Source: Lamellibrachia satsuma | Taxonomy: Eukaryota > Annelida > Polychaeta > Sabellida > Siboglinidae | Length of the DNA stretch: 64,000 nucleotides | NCBI GenBank assembly: GCA_033239005.1 | Contig: BSQZ01000021.1 | Coordinates: 9,133,516 to 9,197,515, forward strand | Reading direction: 5' to 3' | Position numbers and translations under genes: made by a program | Notes under the pieces: generated by a model | The model's input: the letters and a program-made list of their open reading frames with translations, nothing else | Told to the model about the DNA's origin: nothing | Databases searched by the model: none | Shown: one piece after another, positions 42,468 through 54,400 of the stretch | How the letters are laid out: each line of letters opens with the position of its first letter | Position numbering within the stretch: position 1 is the stretch's first letter

Positions 42468-45400
42468 AATGGGGCATAATATCCTTAGTTCTTAGTGGAA
42501 TACTACTCTTATGCTGAAGGTCCATAGTGTGCTGGATGAGTTCTAAAAATCCAGCACCACCAACTTCTTCAAACTTATGAATATCCTGAAGAAAAATAAA
42601 GAAAAACTTCTTAGTGTCATTACTATTAAATATGATAACATTTGTTACATTTGGCTTGTATTGACTTATGGTTAGGGTAGGAGATTTGTTTATCTAACCC
42701 TGACTTAACCCATATGTAAGCCATAACCTCAGTTTATATTGTTAATTGAATTAGCTCAACTAAGTTAATATAATTTAATATGATATTTCAATTAAATGTC
42801 ACCCACTGGCACTGACACCCAGTGGCATTTCCAGCAGGCCTGTAGTCACTAGCCTGAGACAAACAGGTTTAAACATGTGTGAATTAGTACAAGTGTGAAT
42901 GAATTAGGACTGGTGAGAAATACCAATTACCAACTGGGTTGGGTACTGGGTAGTGGGCTTAGTGGCCTAGTGGGCACTTGGCAGTGGGCAGGTCTTTCAG
43001 GTGGACAATGTTTGGAGGGAAGACCTAGACAATAGAATGTCCACTGGTAGGGTCAACAGGTGATAAGTTGATGGTTAATCATGGCTTCATTGCCTCTGCA
43101 AATATTACTAAAGTAAACATTTGGGGCTGGCTACTTCCAGCCAATTGAACTTATGGGGCCATTAGATTCCATGCAAGGTCTCAATTTGCAACTATATAAT
43201 ACTAAAGAAATAATTTTAAGCATTCATTAACCGCAATTACAATTTATAATCAGTTGAATATTTTTATTATGTCCAGGCCCAAAGCCCAGCCCGCGCAGGG
43301 CACTAATATATTTATATGTATACATGACATTATCACATGTGCACACACGCACTCATGCATGCATGCACGCATGCACGCACACACACACACATGCACTGTA
43401 CATCTTTACTGACCCTGCATGAGGTAGGCCTACTACCGGTAATATGCACCTGTAGTACCTTTCCTGTGGTCACTCATATGTCCTCAGGTCAGTCTGAGCC
43501 TCTCCACAAGTTGAAGGAAGCTTTATCATCCAAAACTGCCTTCAGGAAGCATTACTTGGTATGGAAAATATTAATGTAATTATTGTTAAATAATAATAGT
43601 AATAATAATTGTGGAAACAGGTTGTTTCCAGAAATGTACACATTAAATTATACTCATAAGTACAGTATAATATGCCTAATATGCCTATAAGCCAGAAAAT
43701 GCTGCAATCTTATATGCCACTGATTATGTAATATAATACATTGGTAAAAATTACCTGTTATAAGCCTCCGTGGTTTTCCATAGTAACATATTAGTGACTA
43801 TGTATGTATGTGAATATGTTTAAAAACCAGGTTGACAGATATATCAGGAGGGCGGGTTATAAGTAGGTGAACATTGTTGGACTCTCGATAAGCCAATGGC
43901 TTCCTTGTCCACTTGCCATCTGGGCCTTTGGCTTGGATGGCAAATCTTGTTAAATCTTGTTAAATGTGTGTAAATTTAAACCCTATGATTTTTGTCTCGA
44001 CTGATGCTAACAGTTCCATGACGCTAGTTTATTTATTTAGTAATTTATTTATTTAAGTTCCGACAGGTCAGGGGACCCAGCAACAGGACTGATAAAAACG
44101 ACCTGACTAAGCAACAAGCACTATACATGTAGATGCATACATATATACAAAATAATAAAAAGGGTATAAACCATCCAAGACTACCATTTACAGCATACTA
44201 GATTAAAATATATAAAACAGTCATGACACATTAAACATAGAAATAGTTTTGAACTGCAGAAGGTGCAAGCATCCATAAATATATAACAACTGTGTTCTTT
44301 TTAACACAATGCGTTAAAAGTAGCCATACGTCTATTTAAAACTGAGTACTTGTATCACTTCATGGTTTCTCTGTGACAGGAGCTCTCGGAGCTGGCCATG
44401 GGCACCTTCAAACACATTGGGCGCATTCGCTGTGCACGCATGATTGGTAAAGATCTCGCTGACTTCTACATGTGAGTCCTACGAAACACTCGGACAAACA
44501 TCCTTCCGTAACACTCGACAAGTGTCATCATTTCTGCTCTCAGGCAGGAAGTACTACTTTTTTCCTGGTTCCCGCTTTTTCGATGAAATGTAATTTTCAA
44601 AAACAAAAAAATTCATGGTAAAATTGGTCAGTTTGTTGCACAGTTTGTTATTCTAGACATATATTGTTTCTTTGATCTCAAGTGATTTCACATATTCTCG
44701 TCCATGCGTTCACCGCAAACTAGAACAAAATGGTGACGTATAGAAATAACACATTAAAAAACTACCAAAAAATTCTAAAAATGATAAAAGTTGAGTGGAG
44801 GGTGTTCCTGCTTCTCATGAGCCCTTTCCTGCTTCTCATGAGCATTTTCCTGCTTTTTCATGAGCACTTTCCTGCTTTATATGAGCAGATGTTGACGCCT
44901 GTGACATCTGTCCTCAATTCATTTACCCCAAGTTCAGATCTGTAATGTGTGAACAGTTTATGTAATATCTGCAGTTGGTTCACTTTAACATACAAATGTG
45001 TAGGTTCGATAAAATCATCAAAAAGAATTGACATTGATCGGAGCCACTTTGGCCAGTTTGTCAAATTTTTACTGGGTCCAGTAGAAAATAACAGTTTGTC
45101 CAATGATGTCATAAAAATGTAATAACACATTTGCACAAATGAGACAGCATGTCATAGTGGACACTAAATAGGATTGAATTTTCATGAAATTAGTGTGAAA
45201 TGAGATGAGTACAAAAATAAATTGAGCACCTTCAGAATTAGTGTAGGAGATCTTTTTGTTTTGTAAGAATGTTCTGCTATTGAGCTTTTCTGTTTTTTTT
45301 ATGACAATGACTTATTGCATATGCCCTTGTAGGACCCCGAACAATGATTTGATTGGCTCTATTTGAAATTATTATTATTCTAATAAACAGACAAACAAAC

Positions 45401-48400
45401 CTAATTTAACAGGCTCTCTGTAGCGAAATTAGAGGGAAAATATATGATATTTATTTACAATCAATTATTTACAATTACAATCTGTTTTGAAAATGCAGTT
45501 TGTCTTGAAAGTTTCTGTTTGTTTCCACCAGGTATATTGAATTTGTGGCGATATGTGTTGTATTTATGTTTCAGGAAAGTTGGGCAGCCACAGCATGCTG
45601 AGGGGTTCCTTATGGATGCCCTCAAGATGTTTCAGAGAGAAAAGTGGCAGATGTTAGCAGACGACACCTGCCTGCAGTTGGCTCAGTGCCAGAAACTGCT
45701 GAATTGTCAAAACAAGTTTCCTTTTTAAAAAAATCTCTTAAATAACTGAATAACATGTAATTTAATTTAAATTAATTAAACTCACATAATAACATAATTA
45801 ATTCTAATTTTCTGCTGCAGCTATTTTTTTAAACTTTCAAATTTTATAATAATTTTGTGACTAATTTGTTACAGAATGCAGGATTTTAATACACCCAGAC
45901 CAATCTGCAGATGTCTTGTACTTATTTGCCTTAACACGATATAGATATGTGTCGTCATGTCAGTATATAGCTTCAAGCAACACTTTGCCACTAGGCATAA
46001 GACAGCAACATCAGGAGGACATTCATCGAATCTCACTGGATATCGAAGGTACTGACACAGTTTTCTATCACTTGTGGATTTTTGTTGTAATATCTACTGC
46101 CACATTGTTTGAAATAAATTATGGTGAACTGTATTGGATACATAAAAATAATTTGTTATCAAGATGGAATTTTTGCAATTTTATATTATATTACTCTGGG
46201 TGTATCTCTGAAATTATTATAGAAGAAAACATTTATATTTGTGGTGAAAATATCAGTATATTGATTAGATTGTGTCCAGGCATTTTGTGCCACTTGAACT
46301 AATATAGCGTCATAACAATGGGCATACTTTATGCATGATTCTTTATTTATGATTGTAGTTGCACAGAATATTTTGCAAATTTAAGCTTAGAAAGGTTACG
46401 AATAACATTTAAAACATGTTTTGTCCTGCACATGGCTACTGTGTTTTCAATTGTCAACATAATTGGAATATACATTATTATTATTTGGATATTCATGACA
46501 TGTAAATGATTTAATATGACACTTGATCCAAAAAGTTATTTATATAATTAATTTGTTTTCAATAGTTTAGATGATCTGTCAAAATGCCTCTTACATACAC
46601 AGATGCTTCTTTGTCATTACGAGCTGAGCCCGTCTTCACTGTGACTGCCATTGATCAAGACCAGGACACCTTTACTCCATTTGAAGACAGCTTTGTCACT
46701 GTGACAATAAACAGCAACTTACCTGAATCCATCCTCTGCGACTACATCGCTCTGTCACTCATTCCAATGAAAATTTGTCGGAAACCTAACATCAGCACCA
46801 CCAGCACGGTGGGTCGAGGTGGTGGCGCCACAAGTCTTGACATGCGTGCCCTCTATGAGGTAACGAAGGAGATGCAGGGTACGGTGTTGAGCAGTCGCGT
46901 GGACTGTCACACCCCACTGAGACGTATGGACAGTGGGATTACGGAGACCCATGTGTGTAAGGATGACTACACGATTTCACTGAAGGCAGACAACGTGCGT
47001 TTAGTGCCTGGAGGCAACCGCGTCACACTGGCAGCGAAGGTCAGTCAATGTCAACTCACCTGTGTTGATTCTCATCACTTGAATATTTTCAAGCTGTGTA
47101 GAACTTTTTAGTCAGACATGGTTATGATAATTCTATAGAAAAGAAACACTGTCAACCTGTGGTGTTGGTCGTTGACATGCAGTGTTAACAGTTGATAAGT
47201 GGTGTTCACACTGAACATGTGGTGTTGATGTGTGGTGTTGACAGTTGACATGTAGTGTTGATGCTGAACTTGTGGTGTTGACAGTTGCTATGTAGCTGAT
47301 GTGTTGAGTTGACATGCAGTTGAAATGTGATGTTGACTGTTGAAATGTGGCGTTGACGGTTGACATATGGTATTGACGGTTTACATGTGGTGTTGACAGA
47401 TGACATTCAGTGTTGGCAGTTGACATGTAGTATTGACACTGGACATTTGACATGTGTTGTTTCAGCTGGGTGACAGTGGCTCCTACTCACTCAGTCAGCT
47501 GTGTGTGACTGTGGCCGGCCTTGACTTCCTGCACATGCTCACACAACACACAGTGTCACTGCAAATAGAGTGTCAACAGTCTACCATCTCATTGCAATCT
47601 GTCACAGGTAGGTTCAAGCAGAGTGTCAATAGTCTACCATCTCGTTGCAATCTGTCACAGGTAGGTGCAAGTAGAGTGTCAACAGTCTACCATCTCATTG
47701 CAATCTGTCACAAGTATTTGCAAGTAGAGTGTCAACAGTCTACCACCTCATTGCAATCTGTCACAAGTATTTGCAAATAGAGTGTCAACAGTCTACCATC
47801 TCATTGCAATCTGTCACAGGTAGGTTCAAGTAGAGTGTAAACAGTCTACCATCTCGGTGGAATCTGTCACAGGTAGGTTCAAGTAGAATGTAAACAGTCT
47901 ACCATCTCGTTGCAATCTGTCACAGGTAGGTTCAAGTACAGTGTCAACAGTCTACCATCTCGTTGCAATCTGTCACAGGTAGGTTCAAGTACAGTGTCAA
48001 CAGTCTACCATCTCGTTGCAATCTGTCACAGGTAGGTTCAAGTAGAGTGTCAACAGTCTACCATCTCGTTGCAGTCTGTCACAGGTAGGTTCAAGTAGAG
48101 TGTCAACAGTCTACCACCTCGTTGCAGTCTGTCACAGGTAGGTTCAAGTAGAGTGTCAACAGTCTATCACCTCGTTGCAGTCTGTCACAGGTAGGTTCAA
48201 GTAGAGTGTCAACAGTCTACCACCTCGTTGCAGTCTGTCACAGGTAGGTTCAAGTAGAGTGTCAACAGTCTACCACCTCGTTGCAGTCTGTCACAGCTAG
48301 GTTCAAGTAGAGTGTCAACAGTCTACCATCTCGTTGCAGTCTGTCACAGCTAGGTTCAAGTAGAGTGTCAACAGTCTACCATCTCGTTGCAGTCTGTCAC

Positions 48401-51400
48401 AGCTAGGTTCAAGTAGAGTGTCAACAGTCTACCATCTCGTTGCAGTCTGTCACAGGTAGGTTCAAGTAGAGTGTCAACAGTCTACCATCTCGTTGCAGAC
48501 TGTCACAGCTAGGTTCAAGTAGAGTGTCAACAGTCTACCATCTCGTTGCAGTCTGTCACAGGTAAGTTCAAGTAGAGTGTCAACAGTCTACCATCTCGTT
48601 GCAGTCTGTCACAGGTAGGTTCAAGTACAGTGTCAACAGTCTACCATCTCGTTGCAGTCTGTCACAGGTAGGTTCAAGTACAGTGTCAACAGTCTACCAT
48701 CTCGTTGCAGTCTGTCACAGGTAGGTTCAAGTACAGTGTCAACAGTCTACCATCTCGTTGCAATCTGTCACAGGTAGGTTCAAGTAGAGTGTCAACAGTC
48801 TACCATCTCGTTGCAATCTGTCACAGGTAGGTTCAAGTACAGTGTCAACAGTCTACCATCTCGTTGCAATCTGTCACAGGTAGGTTCAAGTACAGTGTCA
48901 ACAGTCTACCATCTCGTTGCAATCTGTCACAGGTAGATTCAAGTACAGTGTCAACAGTCTACCATATCATTTCAACATGTCTGATTGTTACAGGTAGTTA
49001 TTGTCAGGCCAATGTCAGTGCAGCGTGTCTGTCTACTACTTTCTAGGTGATGTCTGGCTGGGATTACCCCATCAGCTACAGTTAACAATAGACACTGGCA
49101 GCTACAGCTACACTGAAGCTACACAGTTGTCTCTGTCAGCTACCCCTGACCTTCAGTTGACCCCATCAGTCATAGACCTGCCCCCTGTTGGCAGCAATCA
49201 GACACTACAGTTCGCAGTGACAGCATGTGCTGAACTGGCGCCTGTTTCTCCTCAGGAAGTCATCTATGATGTAAGCATTAAAACCGCTTCTTAAATTCAT
49301 TTAGCCCATCACGAATCAGGTTTGTTAATGTTCAGATCAGTAGTGGGTGAATTGTTTAAGTATTATGTGAAGTTGGTTTCAAAAAAGAGTGCATGGTTTT
49401 GATAAAATCATCAAAGGAATTGACTTTGATCGTTAGATCGGGTAACTTATGAAAGTTGGAGTAGCCTAAATGTTAGATAGAAGCAGAACCACTTTTGCTA
49501 ATTTGCTGCTAGCTTGTTGTCAGACCCTGTTAACAGTTTGTTGATGGTTTCACCAAAATTAAATAACAGATTTGCACAAATGAGTTAACAAATCCTAGTG
49601 GATACTAGGTGGGTTTGAATTTTTGCAAAATAAGTGTAAATTCAGATTAGTGAAACAGTTGAATTGAGGTGGGACGTATAAACAGTTCCTCAACATTTTA
49701 TGTTTTCATGTTCTGTTATATTGTTACTGGTATTGTTCAAGTGCAGTTTGTTCTGTTATATTGTTACTGGTATTGTTCAAGTGCAGTTTGTTCTGTTATA
49801 TTGTTACTGGTATTGTTCAAGTGCAGTTTGTTCTGTTATATTGTTACTGGTATTGTTCAAGTGCAGTTTGTTCTGTTATATTGTTACTGGTATTGTTCAA
49901 GTGCAGTTTGTTTTGTTATATTGTTACTGGTATTGTTCAAGTGCAGTTTGTTCTGTTATATTGTTACTGGTATTGTTCAAGTGCAGTTTGTTTAATGGAT
50001 GATATTCACATCGTCACGCAATTATGTTTATCATACAATTGTATTTCTTAATTTCATAAATTTGATTTGTTACACATTTTCTGTTTTGTTAGTTCTGGTT
50101 TTGTTGAAGCACACATTTGTTTAGCAGAAATTTTTCACATTTACCCCCTTCATAAAGATAACCTTTCATAAAGATAAACTTTCATAAAGATAACCTTTCA
50201 TAAAGATAACTTAATAACTGTTATTATATTTTGTCGCATTTTTTCTGACTTCAAACTGGTGACTGTTGCCGTTAATCTCTTTTCAGCTACACTTCGCTTG
50301 CGTCTGGTTCAGAAATGCCCACCAAACCTTGACCTTCAAGCATCCGTTTCAACTGGGTCACAAGCTGTATACTGCAGGCAAGAGGTAATAGTTTTAGTAC
50401 ATGTATTAAGTAAAACAAGCATACTAGATATAATTGTATGAGCTGTTTATCATTCCTTTTTCTATTTCTGTTCACTAAGTTAGTTTATGGAAAAAAACAC
50501 ACTGACTGTAATGTCTAACACTTGCATGTGATAAAAAGAAGTAAACATGTAGATTTTAAAACAGATTTTAATGTTAGTTGATTTAAAGGGTCCTCATTTT
50601 AGCCCGCTGCGAATCAGATTTGTTGAATGCTTTGTGAAACCGGCAGTTGTACGTGATATTTATGGTGCAAAGATGTTATTTCTATTGGAATTGCACTGAC
50701 ATCGAAACTTGACTGGGTAGTGTTAGGAGCCATAAGCTCTTGCCTTTACTCCCATGTAACGCCGGGCAACTTGGCTAGTATGTTATAATATAAGATAGAA
50801 CGGGGGCCACACCCTTTTTTCTGTTCAGTTGTACAAAACTACTTTAACATTTCGTCTCTGATGATTTTATGAAAATTAATTTGCACAACTGTAGCTAGTG
50901 AGTTGTAGTTAATACTAGATATGTTCGATTGTTTTGTGAAATGAGACATAAAAAAACTGTAAGCATTCATTGCTTACATTGTTCCTGTGTGCGGATGTCT
51001 CAGGAAGTTCATACAAGTGACAGTAACGGCCTGTGGGTGTCAACAGTACCAACTCAGTACTCCCAGTATGACCGCCGATGTTGGACGTCTGGAATTGACT
51101 GCGTTGAACCACCCGCAACAAATACTCGTAAGTTGAGGTTGAGTGGATGGTATAAATTTTGTCCAGAGCAAAAATTGGTCCAGCAGACCAGTTTTGGCAG
51201 CTAGGCATAATTGGTCCCCCATGAATAAAATGATTCCACGGTTTATCGCATTTAGCTTTTTTGTGTGCTAAGCAGTTCTATGAACAGTATCATAATTGTG
51301 CATTTCTCATGTTAATTCACCTGATGCCCATATGTGTGCTAAACAGTTCTATGAAAACTATCATAATTGTGCACTTGTCGTGTTAATTCACCTGATGCCC

Positions 51401-54400
51401 ATATGTGTGCTAAACAGTTCTTCAGACGTCATAATTGTGTATTTATTGGTTAGTCTGTAAATATACACTTTCCATATTTGACCTAATACGGTACGCTTGA
51501 AAAAAAAGGACCATGAAAAAATTACAGGGAATCTGTTCTTATAAGTGTTTAACACCAGATGACGACACTTTTCAGTTGTTCCACACTAGTCAAATTACAA
51601 TAATTATGAATCCTACTGATTAAAAAAATGGGTGTATGCTAATTAGGGCATGTACGCTCAATTGGTCGAAAACAATATGTCTAATACTTGCTCTTTAATT
51701 TTTGCTGCTCTGAAAAAGGCCGTTATGAATTAGAAGTCCCTTTGTCAGCTAACACTTCACATTCAAGCAACTTTAGTCAGGGGGTCCAGGATTCGAGTCC
51801 ACCTGCTGTTATTTTGAAATTTGGGCAATTTTGTTCACCCCACATTGACCCCCGTGTTGCAGGTGATTGGGGCAGGAGAGAGGGCGTGTTACGTGTGGCG
51901 AGTTGGCCTCACGGAGAACGCACCTGAATCAGTCACATATACATTCAATGTCAACTTCCGTCCAGATGGTCTTCACCTGCCGGCCCTACCATACAACTAC
52001 ACATTCAGTCTCGACCACCTCCAGGTCAGCCATCCAGCAGCACATGGTTCACACATGCACGCACGCATGCATGCACGCACGCACGCACGCACGTATGCAC
52101 ACACACACTAATCAGGAGACAGCAGTGCAAAGATGTTTGAAATCTTTGCTGAAACGGCTAAGGCTATTTTTATATTTCTAATAAAGGGCTTTGAAAGTTG
52201 AGAAATCAAATAATTCCAGTTGGTCTGTTTCTGGATACAGGCATGGGAGGGTCAATCATATAAAAAAATTATTATTGGAATTTTTTGCATTTAACAAAAC
52301 ACCTTAAGTCATTAAATGAGAATAATATATAACTGAAAACACTGCTAAAAATAATTTTCTTGTTTCTAGGGAGCCACGTAAGAAAATTATTTTCATGATT
52401 TAAGAAATTTTTCGTAAGAAACATTTTCTTGGCTTAAGAAAACAGTTTCTAAATTCAAGAAAAGGCTATAGAAAAAGGCTAAGAAATGTTTTTTGCTGAA
52501 ATAAGAAAAGCATTTTCTTAAATCAAGAATAAAGCAAGAACATTTTTCTTTAAATATTTTCTAGGGAGTCACACAAGAAAATTTGTAAATCAAGGAATGT
52601 TTTCTTAAATTTAATAAGAACATTTTTCTTGTAGTCGTTTCCGATGTTTCACATTAGTAAGAACAATTTTTTCTGAAAACAAGAAAAAACTTCAGAAAGG
52701 TATTTTTCTTATAAAAAGAAAAACTACTGATGTCTGCATTTCAGCAATAATTTCTGAAAATAAGACAATTTTTTTTACCACAAAAGGCAAATTGCGATGA
52801 AGAGTATCAACTGTCAAAGAATATACTACCGTGAAATGACAAAAGGGAGCAAGTGATGTTTTTGTCATCAAAATGATGGAACTATCACAATGATGGAACT
52901 ATCACAATGATGGAACTATCACAATGATGGGACCAAAAGCCATATTTTGACATAATAAAACATTTTAGATGGTAGATTTTATACTGATGACATGTCATAA
53001 AGGAACAAGTGACAATGGAATTGTGTTTTATCATGAGAAAGGGGGTAAGTGTGTGACCAATAGCATCACGTGTTATTGTGACAGTCATGCTATCAGTCTG
53101 CAGCTCTAGTACCCAGTAGGCTCATTACTTGTTAAATCAACCAATTTTCAGGAAATTAGAAAAGGTGATGTCTCAGAATGTCCCTTTTAACCAATTAACA
53201 AATGGTTATATTTGAGCAACTTTGCAGAAAAACTAAGCTAAGGTAAATGCACCCATTATTTGGATATATTTTCAACTACGGAGCATAAATGAATGTCTAG
53301 ACATATTTGTACAGATGTGCATCACAAAATTAAAGAATGATAATGAGAAGGATAATGTATATACAGAGTGTAAAAAAATTAAATTACATTTTTATTTCGG
53401 AGAATGATTTTAGTAGTCTGTATTTTATTGTTATTTTATAGGACAAGTTCCAAAGGTCTACTGTCTACTGTCAGAGATACTTGCAATGACTTCTTAGTTC
53501 AATAGGAAGGTAGTTACTCTATCTTCAGAAAAATTCAGCCTTAAACTCGATATTTTAAGAATTTCAACTTTTAGAATGAGAATGTGGGAGAACTCTTATA
53601 ATCACCATATTTGCACTGTGCACAATCCTTTATCAGGTAAAACACATATTAAAATTTTTGGATGTTCTGTCTCATTCAGTTTATACAGCAGCTGAAATAT
53701 CACTGTTCTGTCTAATTATCTTTTCTCCCAAATTGGCGAGTGACAAAGTTATGAAACTATTATGAATTATTGCGCAACAACAAATTAATAGCAACAGCTA
53801 CTAGGAGTACTTTATTGACACAAACACTGGATAAGGTCACTTGCCTGAACTTTGAGCATTGCCAAATAAAAAAAATCAAAGCATTACTTAATTCTTAAAA
53901 TGTAAATTGATTACGACAACTGGTCACTTAATTCTGTCATAAGACCTGCCTTGTTGCTTCTTAAGGGCAGTTATTCATGGGTGATTTCATTGCACCTGCT
54001 GCTTTATGTCACAACATTTTTCTATATCAATAACTTAATTTATAAAATGACAAAAGGGAGCAAGTGACACAAAGCCACCAAATAACCATGTCACAAAAAG
54101 TACTAATAATTTTTATAAATACACTTAGTCAAATAGTCCATGTTTTGATCCTTACCAGATCTAAAGACTGAAGTCAATTCTTTCGATGATTTTAACAAAA
54201 ATAGGCATTTTTTTATTAAACAGACTGTGCATATTACTTAAACTAGTCATACACTACACATCTGGACATAAATTAACCGGATTCGCGATGGGTTGAACCA
54301 TTTGAGGAAGTAGCTTTAACTCAAGAAAAACTCCTTGCATTAAGAATATTTATTTCAAATGTTTTTCTTGAGTAAAAAAATGTTTTCTTAATTGAAGAAA

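Noticed and set aside
45961..46048. Alternative exon 13 acceptor at GTCAG 45963
   Set aside because: It would break the phase from exon 12 and drop the YVSS..YIAS match to vertebrate TRAPPC10.
50259..50441. Open frame of 60 residues over exon 17 in another frame
   Set aside because: The frame that matches TRAPPC10 ([13 protein letters not shown]) and fits both splice phases is different.
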